Source: Drosophila miranda
Taxonomy: Eukaryota; Arthropoda; Insecta; Diptera; Drosophilidae
NCBI RefSeq assembly: GCF_003369915.1
Contig: NC_046677.1
Location: 4,588,001 to 4,652,000, forward strand
Reading direction: 5' to 3'
DNA length: 64,000 bases
Shown here: piece after piece, positions 25,101 to 36,300 of the stretch
Layout: each line of letters begins with the position of its first letter
Numbering within the stretch: position 1 is the stretch's first letter
Position numbers and translations under genes: made by a program
The notes under the pieces: model-generated
The model's input: the letters and a program-made list of their open reading frames with translations, nothing else
The model's database searches: none
What the model was told of the DNA's origin: nothing

Positions 25101-25633
25101 GGTTGAAAAGCAGTTGACAATTTCATGTATTTTCCAAGGTGATGGCTTTCACTGCTCCATCTGCTATCTGGACATTAATTTCCGCTGGCCGATGTCTTCT
25201 TAACTTCGAACAGACTTTAAATTAATGAGAAGCCTGGGAATGTGGAGTTTTTTATCAATCTAATCCTCTACTAAAAACAAGAATTGCCTAACCCCAATAT
25301 GCACTTTACTACAGCGAAAATAAAGCCTTTTTTAGGCCAATCAATTATGCAACACCTCTCACAGGCCTATACGAACCCTACCTAAAGGGTCGCGGGCCAT
25401 TTGGGTTAATGCTGGCTTACATCATGCAGTCCATCCATGCTCACCCACAAGAGATCCACTCCACACCACACCACTCGTCGCCACTCCACTTAAAAAGCCA
25501 TCCCATTTCCATTCCTCCAGCCACATATCATTTTATGTCAACTCATCGGCAGAATCCCAAGCTAAATAACACTCGTAATTGTACTTTCAGTTGTGGCGAC
25601 TCCATTGAACTGGTCAGTGCGGCGGATAAATAG
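19186..25633 (+). CDS. AkhR: Adipokinetic hormone receptor (class A GPCR)
   Basis: Preferred CDS is join(19186..19334, 20855..21127, 21277..21376, 21443..21934, 21999..22333, 25591..25633), 463 codons. The extracellular N-terminus has sequons at N24 and N27. Seven membrane segments follow: TM1 with IGNSTV, TM2 LAIAD, TM3 ending SLDRYYAI, TM6 ICWTPYY, TM7 STNSCMNPLVY, plus the TM3/ECL2 cysteine pair. This GnRH-type receptor binds adipokinetic hormone on fat body and drives lipid and glycogen release. All splice phases agree. The last exon adds SCGDSIELVSAADK and leads into an A-rich 3' UTR with AATAAA at 25845 and 25977. If the weak donor at 22333/22334 is not used, the frame ends at 22367 (460 codons, tail RCQEPPRICHK). 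Retention of the 21935-21998 intron would end at 21985. Confidence 0.88.
22368..22858. other. Between AkhR exon 5 and the small minus-strand gene
   Basis: No gene is seen. A TTTATT at 22721-22726 reads AATAAA on the minus strand and fits as the poly(A) signal of the minus-strand gene at 22859-23221. The rest would be AkhR intron, or AkhR 3' UTR if the long-intron model is wrong. Confidence 0.5.
22859..23221 (-). CDS. Uncharacterised 120-residue protein nested in AkhR
   Basis: This is an uninterrupted frame starting MSSESPEKKTFKRVRGKH, with a basic N-terminus followed by what looks like an all-beta core (LIYSYRLVERYD, VYEVTLVDCDGNVSYTVQF, NCNYCVMVKS) and four cysteines. No family is recognised. 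A minus-strand AATAAA about 130 bp downstream (22721-22726) and a clean start context support a real single-exon gene. It would be antisense to, and inside, the last AkhR intron. Short, intronless nested genes in Drosophila are often testis-expressed; that is an expectation, not something visible here. Confidence 0.6.
   Translation of the reverse strand: MSSESPEKKTFKRVRGKHLIYSYRLVERYDPETKETVTGMKLGGKKLSSEPIARVGECVYEVTLVDCDGNVSYTVQFLASTNGMITARLSTKSPTKMEEGNCNYCVMVKSNTDTEMKPML
23222..23808. other. Intronic/intergenic, nothing recognised
   Basis: This is AT-rich sequence with no gene or repeat recognised, between the small minus-strand gene and the INE-1 element. Confidence 0.5.
23809..24897 (+). 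mobile_element. INE-1/DINE-1-like Helitron derivative, copy 1
   Basis: It begins TATACCCGATACTC, followed by GAGTATTGGGGTATA, and has the hallmark INE-1 stretch around CATAAAGTATATATATTC and CAATAGCCGAGTCGATTG with TGTC/CGTC runs (23945-23978). An AGTATCGGGTATA near the other end (24834-24846) is the inverse of the start. It is followed by a hairpin GAGTTGC...GCAACTC and a CGTTCCCCCTCG end. Non-autonomous; no reading frame is supported. A second, inverted copy is at 63235-64000. Confidence 0.85.
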
Positions 25634-26000
25634 ACGACGAAGCCCCTCCCCCCACACATGGATCGTTTAGTTCGGCTTGGAACAAAGGGCTCCCAGCCAG
25701 CTTCGTATACTCGTAGATTCTTTTTGTATTTGCATTTAGCTAGCCACAAAATTCAAATGTTATCGAGACAACAAAATGCGAGTGGCCGATCGTACAGCTT
25801 TGGTCAAAGGCCAACAAAAAAAAAACAAATCTAAATATCGTAGAAATAAAAAATTAAGACGCTTAAGACGTAATATCGCGTACTATTAGAGATACTCTAG
25901 TTAGTTGGCTTATTGCTTAATTTAAATTAATTTATTCATTAAAACAAAACGACACTAAACGAAAACCGTAAACCAAATAAAAATATGTAAGAAAATTATA
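25634..26000 (+). other. Probable AkhR 3' UTR
   Basis: A-rich sequence immediately follows the TAG at 25631-25633, with AATAAA hexamers at 25845-25850 and 25977-25982. The texture is that of a Drosophila 3' UTR and supports 25591 as the start of a terminal exon. Confidence 0.55.
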
Positions 26001-27134
26001 GAAAAATAGCAAAAATATCCCCCCATGGAATTCTTAATTCAGTTTTTGGTTGGTTTGTTTGTATATCGGAACTTAATCGCTTGGTTTATGGCCAGAGCCC
26101 TGCATTATAGCCGTTAATTATACGCTCGTGTGGACTCTGAAATATTTATAAAAAAAACTTACATTGTGGTCTGATGGGGGGTAAACCAGTTCCGTTTGTG
26201 GATTGACCTTTAACTACTTTTAAGGCATATCGAGCGGCTTTAAGGGAGATGAATATCGATCAAGGGAGGTGGAAAGATATTCTAGAGTAAAAGGAACCTA
26301 AAAACCAAGGATATAAGAACATTATTTTAAGGAAATCCCTTAATTTCGAACGTAGTGCTTCCCATTTTGTATTCATTTAAAAGGATTTTCAGTAGGCTGT
26401 TCCCTTTTCTTAAGCATCCCCAATTCCATCAGGGCTTTGTGCCATTAAACCGAAATCCAATCCAAAAACAATGTTGCTCTCTTTGGAGGGCCATTAAACC
26501 AAATTCATGTGAACCCTTTTCGTTTTAATGTGTGTTCAGCCTTCCTCTCAGCGCCGGCATCGTCATCATGATCGAGATCCTCTGAATGAACGAAGGGGGG
26601 ACGGATGGATGGATGGATGGATGCCCAGACACGGCACTCTGCCGAAATGTGGATCGTAAATAAACGGCACGCTCTGTAAGGCATTTAAAAACGGGCCCAA
26701 ATACTCGTAAAAACTAGTCCCCAAAATGATATGCAGATGTGGCACCTATTAATGGCTACTTATGCACTACAAGTGTCCCTCTTTGCTGGTGTCTCTCCTG
26801 CCTCCCTTTGTGACACGAGACTGATGCGTAACACAGCTAGCGGGGAGGGGGGGACTGGCTGGTGGGAGGCTAGGGGCTGGTGGATGCCACCGACGACCTG
26901 TTCATCATTATGTCGACGGCATGTCAGGCAGGCCACTGCTTTATGTCCAGGCCCTCCATCCACAGACATATCCAGATATCTACATATATCATGCCGGCAC
27001 ACCCAGAGATCGTATCCCACATCAACGCTGAATATTTTTTCGCTGCATTTTGGACAGCCGCCGCCGACCACTTGCTGAAATTTCATTATGTGCGTGATTT
27101 ATAAATAAGCTCCAAGCCTCATCCCAAGATCTCG

Positions 27135-27171
<37 letters not shown>
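27135..27171. repeat. 37-base poly-C homopolymer
   Basis: This is an uninterrupted run of 37 C. It is far longer than other homopolymers in the window and able to form an i-motif, or a G-quadruplex on the other strand. Length may be unreliable because such tracts are error-prone in sequencing. Confidence 0.9.
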
Positions 27172-28490
27172 TGCCACATGTGGTTGTGGTTGCTCTGCTG
27201 CTGCATGTTTTTCAGAGTTCCCAGCATCATCATCATCATCATCCTCATCATTCGGTGGGTACGACGGTACGACGACAACCCACGCACTTTTTTCCACGAC
27301 GCGGCGCTCCAACACGAAACAAACAACAAAAACAACAACAACAGAGTCTTGTATGTTGAACTCTTGCTACCTCTCTCCCCAGTCCCCAGTCCCCACTCCC
27401 TCTCCTCTTACCTTTTCCCCCCTCTCTGGTTACAGTTCAGTTCGTATTAATCATAAAATTGTATTATTAACATGTTTATTTTTCGGTCTTCAAGATTCGA
27501 TTACATGCATTCCTCTTCCTCTCTCTCTCTCTTCTCCCTTTTTTTCCAGGCGTTTCGCTTTCGGGGAAGTGGAGTTGGAACGTGGAACGTGACTTTGTTG
27601 TGCAGTGTATCGAAAGTGAGCCACTTTCTAACACTAAAATGGTTGATCGAGTGTGCTGGAAGGATGGGTAGGGTGGGAGGTTGGGGATATTGTCATTTTA
27701 TGTTTCTGCTGGTTAATTGGGTTACTCTGTACCTCCCACCCATCGGCTCTGGAGAGCTGCTCGTATATCCCACAGCTGGTCAATGCGTGGGAGTGGGAGT
27801 GTGGGATCTTGACTTGAAAGTTGGCTAAATTAGCCGGGGAAAACAGTGGAAGGAGTTGAAGGAGTAACGTGTAAAGTCCAGGGGTTTAAGTAGAAGAAAT
27901 GTTGTTGAGGGGTAGTGGAAATATTCTCGAAAGTATAGGAATTTAAATCGATTTTATTTCCCCTCTCACATATTGTAATATGCCCCTACTTTATGTTTCT
28001 TAAAAGCATTCTATCCAAAAATAATTAAATAATATTTAAAAAACTTCTTAGTTGTTTTTTTCCTTAATATAATCGATTAAACTCTAGATAAAGATCTTAA
28101 CGATCGTTTAACTTATTGTTCATTTATCAGAAATATATTTCCAATATATTTCCCATACGAGCATACAAGCCCTTAAACCCAATTGCAAAAGATCAGTCAA
28201 GTGTTTACCTTTTATTCAAATATTGCATGTGGGCACCTTGGCTTAGTCGCTGCAAAAATACTTATGACTAATATCTGTTCAAGAAACCTCTGCAAAAAAA
28301 CTTGGGATACAACAAATGGTATTTCAGCAATGTCCCTACAACTTTTACAAGCCCACAATCAGGTATTAGTATGGAATATCATCCCAATCTACTAGAGAAA
28401 TCTCTATAAGAAGAGTTGTTAAGAGGTACGAGGTTTTATTGAGAGAATATCCTCAAAAGTAGCATAATTCGAACTCCTTTCATATTTCCT

Positions 28491-28760
28491 TTTGCATTCT
28501 CCACCGAAAAAAACATTTCTAATGATTCACTTTTTCAAATTGTGCCAAAGAAAAGTCCTAGTCTTACAGAATAATAGTTTGGCAACTCTGTAAGCCACTT
28601 TAAAAACATTCAGACTACCATATCTTTCCTCTTGCATCTTACACCGAAAACACATTTCCAATGATTCACTTGCTCAAATTTGCCAAGTCTTACAGATAAA
28701 TGATTTGGCAACTCTGTATACCCCTTTAAAAAACTTCCAGGCTAACATATATTGTTCCTA
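28491..28760 (+). repeat. Tandem duplication of a ~135-bp unit
   Basis: The two units share TTGCATCT/TTGCATTCT, ACACCGAAAA, AATGATTCACTT, GTCTTACAGA and TTTGGCAACTCTGTA in order, with moderate divergence. A weaker third copy of the CTGGCAACCCTGTCAAGC part lies at about 28891-28912. No coding capacity. Confidence 0.7.
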
Positions 28761-28850
28761 CCTCAAAAGTGATTAAAAATCTATGAAAAATCGCCGTAAA
28801 AGAACCTGTACTACTTCCCAACTTTCCACTTTCCCAATTATTACCAGGAA

Positions 28851-28867
28851 CCCCCCCCCCCCCCCCC
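28851..28867. repeat. 17-base poly-C run
   Basis: This is a run of 17 C between GGAA and TAGC, of the same kind as the tracts at 27135 and 3809. Confidence 0.9.
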
Positions 28868-29790
28868 TAGCAAATCACACACCACAAACAATCTGGCAAC
28901 CCTGTCAAGCTCTTACGCAAATTTCGCACGTGGGCGTCTCCGCTTACTCACGCGTCAAAAGAAACACAAACGAAGACAAAATGCTGCCTGTTTGCCGCTG
29001 CGCTGCTGAGAGCGTTTCTCCCAGAAAACAGCAAAAGCATAAGCCAAGAGCAGCGACAAAAGCAACAAAAGCAACACCAAGAAAGAGCCACACAAAAGCA
29101 GCAACAAGTCAACGGCATCTCAACAGCTGAGAACAAAACAAACTGCAATCAGGCAACACGCCAATGGGAAACCGGGCAACAACAAGTTGTTTGTGCCGCT
29201 GCCGCTCTGCCACTCTGCCAGTGGCACTGCCTCTGCGGCGACTGCGACTGCGGTGTTCCGTTCCCTTCAGAGTCTCCAGTGCGCGTTTGCACGTTGAACA
29301 AGACGGTACGGTACGGATCGAAAAGATCAGCAGGTGAAGAAACGCAACGCATCGGGATCGGCATCGGCATCGGCATCGGCATCGTAATCGCTAATCGAGA
29401 AAATGCCCGCTATTTTGGCCCGTGATCTATGACGGCTTTTAAGTGTGTGTTTCTCAAATCATTGGGGTTGGGGCTCTTGTTAAATTGTCGCTGACAAAGT
29501 TTTTGACAGTTCCCCAATACCACCCAGAGCCAGAGCCCAGAAGCATCCTCAGCATCGTTCGTTTTCCATTTCCATTCCGCTGTCAAGGTGTCTCGTGTCC
29601 CGTGTCCCGTGTCCCCCCCATGTCCGTGTCCGTATCCGCGTCCGCGCCCGTGTCCGCGTTCGCGATGCTTCTGCCTTCTTGTTGTTAATAGCATAAAAGT
29701 GTTTTAATTTTTATTAGCACGAACACCACAGCCAGAGCCAGAGCCAGAGCCAGAGCCAGAGAGAGCCAGGCACCAGTCCCACACATCAAG

Positions 29791-29824
29791 TCAGTTGTGG
29801 AGCAGTTGCCGTCACTGGAGGATC
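29791..29824 (+). promoter_or_regulatory. Inr + DPE core promoter of Tsp
   Basis: TCAGTT at 29791-29796 is a perfect initiator with A+1 at 29793. At exactly +28 to +32 (29820-29824) stands GGATC, a full match to the DPE consensus RGWYV. No TATA box lies at -30. Exact Inr-DPE spacing is required for TFIID binding, so this is a strong TATA-less promoter candidate, upstream of the noncoding first exon of Tsp. Confidence 0.75.
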
Positions 29825-30334
29825 GTCTTCTCCAATAGCCACCGATCGCGTCGCTGCGCGTTGCGTGTTGATTTTCGTTCTAATAAAATCAGCTCCCAAA
29901 GATCTTCGCGTGTGTCGTCTGGCCTGCCTTTTCTACCTCCATACCCATTCCCCTACCCCATCCAGAGACCCAACTCCATCTCCATCTCCTTCTTTTCGTT
30001 TGGAACGGATTTATGTGTGTCGCATTCGGATATTTTGAAAAGGGTTTAATTTATCTAATGCATCCGTTTCCTTATCCGATTCTTATAGTGTGAATTTGTT
30101 TGATCTTCGAAAAGAAAAAAAAATAATACAAAATAAAATACAAGTGTGTGTTCGAAAAAGTGTGGAAATAATCGTAAAAATAACTCAAACTCAAGTCCAT
30201 TCCGTTTACATTCTGCACAACGAGCTGACAGCCGCAAGTGGCTAAGCAGCAAAAGGAGCTGCTGTCTGTCTCACTTCTCGAACGGAGAACGGTGGCCCAC
30301 CACGGCGTTGGCGTGCAACGTCCTTGACTGAAAG
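29793..30334 (+). other. Putative noncoding first exon of Tsp
   Basis: It runs from the Inr A+1 to a donor GAAAG/GTGAGT at 30334/30335. The sequence has the A-rich, low-ATG texture of a Drosophila 5' UTR. It would be joined to the acceptor TTACAG at 38601-38603, whose exon holds the Tsp start codon, giving an 8.3-kb first intron. The link is inferred, not shown. Confidence 0.55.
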
Positions 30335-33300
30335 GTGAGTGTGAAGGTTGCCCAGATCTCGCACAGATCTCTGAGCTCTCGGCCGGCAAGGCGCTCAAGA
30401 GTGTGCTATAAATAGTAGGTCGGTTGGCCTAGTCTCTGGGAAAGTGGGATAAGTGCCTGCTGCCAAAGAGTGTGGAAGTACGTTCCGATTTAATTGTTGC
30501 ATGGCATACTGCTTGTGGAAGATTTGTTTGTGGGGTACGGGATAAAAGCGCTGAGAAAATAAGTGCAAAGAATATTGGGGAATATTGGTATTGGGAGTAT
30601 CTTTTTGAGGTCACTTCGAAAGATTCAGTGCTTCAAACTATACGAAAGGAAACCAGTGTCATTTCGTTGAAATCTAGGGAATGATCTCATGTTTATATCG
30701 AAAATTCGGCTTTTAAATAAACAAAATAAGGAAATTAAATAAAAATGCACAATGATTAAAACATAAATGCATTAAAAAGTATTTTTAATACTGACCATAT
30801 TTAAACTAAACATAAAAAATTTAAAATAAAATTAATGTTTTAAATTTGCTGGAAATATATTTAATTTAAATATGAGATATATATATTTTTTTAAATATAT
30901 ATTTAATCAAAACATAAAAATATTTCATTCTAATATGAAATATATTAAATTTTAAAACTATTTCATTTAAATATGCGAAATATTTGTTTTAAATATCTAA
31001 ACGTTTTTTAAATATTCAAATGTATTTATTTTATAAATAAAATATATTTAAATCATAGATTTTCATATTAACGTAAAATATAAGTGCAATCATTCTTTTT
31101 TTTTAGCAATTTCCACTCTTGGTGCAGAAATAAACAAAAATAAATATCTTAGAGAATAATATTCAAATCCCAGTGCATTTTTTCTCTGAGTGTATGCCGC
31201 AGAAGTTGTTCTAACATTTACATAGTAGCAGAAAATAAGTTATAAACAAGTATTTACATCATTAAAATTAATAACTGGTATAGAGGAGGAAAGCAGAGAT
31301 TTAACGACCCAAGCGCCATCTCCCCATAGGTTCTCAAGAGTCCAAACAGCTAAAATATCTATCAATACAATGAATCCTCTCTATCATATGTTACCCCGTT
31401 TATTGTCCAATGTCCAAAACTCTCTTTCATCTGTCTTTATGGCATGATAATCGCTGCGTTATTGATTGGGCCAAATTATGAATAGTTTTTTATAGTGAGC
31501 GCCTCATTTCACCGCCATTTCATATCTGATGATAAATCATGCTAATTGTTGTTGTAATTCAAATACTATCCGATACATATTAATTAGCCACACCCAATAC
31601 GAAAAAAAACCACAGAGCAGCGGAGCGGAGGCCTGTGGCCGACACATTAATCTATTGGTAGATCTCTGGGTCTTATCTGCATTGGCGCCCATAAATACCA
31701 CAGAGTCCAGTCATAATTTATTAATTACTGGACTTTCCACACATATTTTAGAGGTCCCATTTGGAGGCTGATGTCTCTTTGAGAACTATAATTATCCGAA
31801 CTTATAGAGCCATGGTTTTTGGGGGAATACAAACAACAGCCGCAATTTGTTTACTGCTTTGCTGTTGACCAAATTCAGTCGGTCGGAGACAATGCCACAG
31901 ATACGTATTGGTTTTGATTTGGTTTAAATACATTCTGTGGCAATATATTTCATTTGATTTCCCCCATCAAGTGGCCTGCTTCTGCGCAGAGGACGCCGCT
32001 CTACTGCTCTATTCCAAAGCGATTCAATTAAAAGACGCCCACAGCCAAAAGATCTCCATAACAATTTATAACTGCCTTTCCAAGAGATGTCTCGCTGGCG
32101 GAGACTTGCGGTTATTTTTTTTTTAATATTTGAATATATTACGATAGGCAGCGGCAGTGGCGTCGTGACCTGAGGGGGATCTTCAAGAAGGTACGAGCAT
32201 CGTAATTTAATTTGAACTTGGAATAGAAAGAGTTACTCAACTGCTGGCTTGATTAAAAAACATCAAAAATTAAATATAAGCTCTGAATATAAGCCCTGAA
32301 TTTTGGGTCTCACAAAGGAAGAAGATATCAAATATTTACTTTTATTTTTTATATATTATTCAACTAACTGATTACATGAGTTATGATGGAGCTCTTATAA
32401 TTATTATATATTATTCCACATCATTAAAGATCAAAGGGCATTCCCTGAGCTAGGTTAATCATTCATCTACGTCTAAAAACTCTATAAATAAATGTCAAAA
32501 ACCTATTTATTCGCCTGCCATTTAATCCATTCAAGTGACTCAAGATCTCTCTCTCTTTTGCTCGTTGTGCTGACCATATATAGATTGTCTCAGTTGATTA
32601 TTAAAACATAAATAATATTGTTGCTATTGTTGGCATTGGAATTTCCGTTTGGCAGCGAGGCAGCCGAGTTATGGGTTCGTTAACAAATGTAAATCAAGTG
32701 GAAAATTGTTGCAGCAGCAAATTAGCGCATCGTCCAGTGGAAAGTCATTCGAACAACAATTTCCGACACAGGGCTAAACAAATTTTATAAATCGAAAATT
32801 TGCAATTCAAATAAACCCCGGGCTTAGTCACAATAAAAAGATCAGTCTTGTCTTTGTCTTTTTATTGTTACAATATTTGGACGCGGCGTCAAATGTGATT
32901 CAAATGAAAAGATCGCTTTAATGGTTCATCAGCATAAGTTAATGGGATTTCGACTTTTGGACTAATGATGGATTAAACATATTCTAAAGAGTTTTGACAG
33001 CCAACTGCCCAACACACACACACACACACACACAGAAAATTAGCGAAAATTTATACGCCTTGGCCAGGCATAAAATATATCATTTATAACCTGTTGATTG
33101 GGATTCGAGTGGAGCGGGGAAGATCTCTGGGTGGCTGTTTGGTTTGGCTATAATTTGATATTCTGCACAGATATGCAAATGTCGAGAGGTGTGGTCCGGC
33201 AAACACCTGAGACGATATCGCATAATTATATAGCCGCCATATATGTACAGGCATGTGGCATGTGGCAGATGCTTGTTTTATGGCAATATAATATGTTTTG

Positions 33301-36300
33301 GGACAGATTCTAGCTGCCGGCTACAGTTAATACGTATTTAAAGAAGGTATTTTTGTCTATATCTATCATTTCGTATTAGCATAGGCTGGAATGTATGACT
33401 GTTCATATTCTTTGTTTCTTTTTTTTGTAAATTACATCCCTCTATAAATAATTATACCCAACACTTTACACTTGGTTTTCCTTCGATTGAGCAACTCTTG
33501 TGGCAGGTGGCAATTACCATACCAGAAATCTCCATCACCCGCCAGCATTTAATTGACAGACCTTTCAATATTATGAAATAGGACTCCAACACCTGAATAA
33601 CCAACATTTCAAGCTGTCAACTACTGCATTTTTGGGTGGGAAAATAAATGTAGAAAAATCCGACCCCAAAACCGAAACGAAACGCAACTTAAATCGATAC
33701 AAATACAGAAATCAATGGAACTAGAGGACCGTCAAGTGCCGTTCGAGTGTCGCCATTGAACTCGACTTTGAATCGATGGGTCCCGTGGGTCTTGGTCTTG
33801 TCTTAATCTTGTCACTTTCACGCACTCCCCAGACACTCGCGGGCACACTCGACTCGCGCCGGAAGTTATACAAAGTCCCATTATGATGATGAAACCAATT
33901 TATCAGGCGGCACAAAATCAATTCAGTTCAGGCTGCAGCTCGTTTTTTTTTTTTTTTGGTCTCCAATTATGATGTGCCTGGAAAAATGTAGACAAAAGCT
34001 AAAGAAAGTTTTGCTGCAAATGAAAATCCGCTGAAGAATTTCCCTAAGTGGCTTACGCTCTCTCGCTGAGGCTCTCCCTGTCTGTATCTGTATCTCTTTC
34101 TTGATGCCGGGGATGCGTAGGCGCCGTCATAGATTTTTTCCATGTCAAACCAGCATCTGACAGCAGGTTTGCCAGCGGCAGCAGCGGCAGTACCCAGCCC
34201 CTCACCGCGACTTCATCTGTGGCTCGAACTGAAGTTTTCGGCTGAGCATTTAAGCGCGGCTGATTTGATTTCAGTGACACGACGCCTGCGGCACCAACGG
34301 CCAAAGCTGCGGCTACGGCTGCGGCTGCGGCGAAACTTGTCCTGCCCACACGCGACTGCAGCGAAGCGCAGCGTCAGCGTTAGCGTCGCCGGCAGCTGTG
34401 GCAGCAACAGCGGCAGTCGCGCATGCGCAGTAGCTCAGCCCAGCATTTTTTGCTTCTTTTCGTTATATTTTCCGCGCTGTTTTTAAACGCCCTGGGGGGA
34501 CGTGGTCGCCGCTGAGGCTGCATGCTGCTTGCGACCAGCAAAAAGAGTCAAAATATTTGAATTTCTAATGCCACACGAGGGCCGTCACGAGAGTCCATCA
34601 ATGAGTCATGTGAGAAGGGATCACTCTGCATTAATGTAGGGTGTTTTAATGGTATATAATTTATGTATATTTTATTTGTGGATTACCTAAGTTTCAAGAT
34701 ATCATGGGGGTGGATTCACGAAGTGTAGCAAAAACTTTAACTAACGAAAAACATTTTTATCAATGCTATTAGATAATTAATTACTTGGGAAATACTATTT
34801 TCTTAAGTTTTGGGTGAATATACAGAAGTTTTTAATAGGATTTCTGAAGGCGAAGTGTTTTCTCACTCTAATCTAATATAATTTCAAGAAGAATGTTCCT
34901 TTGTACCCAATAATTATTAAAAATCAATATATAAAAACATATCTCAAATTAAAAATAAATACAAAAAATATTAAGAAATTAAGAAACAAAATTAAATAAA
35001 TAAAAACTAACTAAGATATAGATAAAATATAATTTTGTAAAATATTTCATTTAATTTGTTTTTCTTTTACTTAATTAATTAATTATTCAATATTTTGAAT
35101 TTCTATTTTTTTTAAATTACTTTTTATATATTTTAAAAAATTTTTTTTTGTGTGTTGATTTATTTTAAACTTATTTTTTTTTTTTTTACGATTCTATTTA
35201 ATTAAAAAATGCCAAATATTTTGTATACTTAAAAGTATCATATAATTCTATATGCTATTCGATAATATTCTCCAGGGTGTTTAGTGCATTGAAAACAGAT
35301 TTTTCCTTGTAGTGCTAAAAATTATTCAAAATAAAATATGACAAATGCAAAATATCGCTTCCTCTTAACTGCGATATTTGTATAAGCCTCGACCAACCCT
35401 CGCTACCCAGAATACACACTCGTGAAGGTTCTCCAACTGCTGCCTTCCCCCAGGCAGGGGCTACGACTACGACTACGGCTACCCATTCGATCTGATGAAA
35501 ATGACTTTTCCGATAAGCATCAAATTTCCTTTGATGATAGACCAGAAACGCCTTTTGTCACTGGCTGCAGTCACTCGTCGTCGGGTGATGACGCTAAACT
35601 CGTTCAATCGGCTCTGTCGGATCAGTAAGGGGTCCCGGCCGGGCTGGACTGGGTGACTAGTGGGTGAAGATCCCATCTCCTCCGCCTAACCCTCTGGCCT
35701 GGCCATCGATGCGGTTTTCGGTCGTCAGTTGTTGGCTTTGCGGCTTCCGTGTGCATTTGCCTTTTGCTTAATTAAATGTCAATCATTGTACGGAGGGTGT
35801 ACTCCTCTCCACAATACGACTACGAGTGTATGCTCGTAAAGACGGACTTTGTTTTTGATTTGTCCGCTTTATTAACTTGATGTGGCATCGTCGCAGCGGC
35901 AGTCATCATCATGTGCTTGTGGTTGTGGATTTGGTTCGGCGTCTCCATGGCGCGAGGGGTCTTATGTTGTTGAATGCGTGGGCGCTGGACAGAGATACAG
36001 ATACACAATACATATCTGTCTCTGTGTGCCTGATATATGCATGATCTATTCCAAAACCAATGGCATTAAAAAGTATTTAATAAATTTCAGGCCTGAGGAT
36101 TATGTGTTTCGGTTCTCCATTCTCTGAAGGTGTCTCTCCACTTCTGGTTTTTTTTTTCTATTTTATGGTGTGTGTTGGGGGCGGATTATTCGGTTGACAT
36201 TTGGTGGGAAATGTTCTGGTTGGTGTGGTTCGCGGTAGCCAGCGGTTGGACAACTTAACTGGCTATTAATAAACGTTTCACTGAATAGATCTTGGCACAG

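Larger units (their letters stand above)
26001..29790. other. AkhR-Tsp intergenic region
   Basis: No supported gene is present. It contains a GGAT tetranucleotide run (26601-26622), a 37-C homopolymer, an ATC run at about 27226-27250, a ~135-bp tandem duplication (28491-28760), a 17-C run, CAACAAAAG-type repeats (29025-29110), an ATCGGC run (29350-29386) and a CAGAGC run (29731-29760) just before the Tsp promoter. Confidence 0.5.

Noticed and set aside
34053-34486. Ala/Arg/Leu-rich frames on both strands
   Set aside because: Explained by GCGGC-type repeats; no consistent frame or splice sites.
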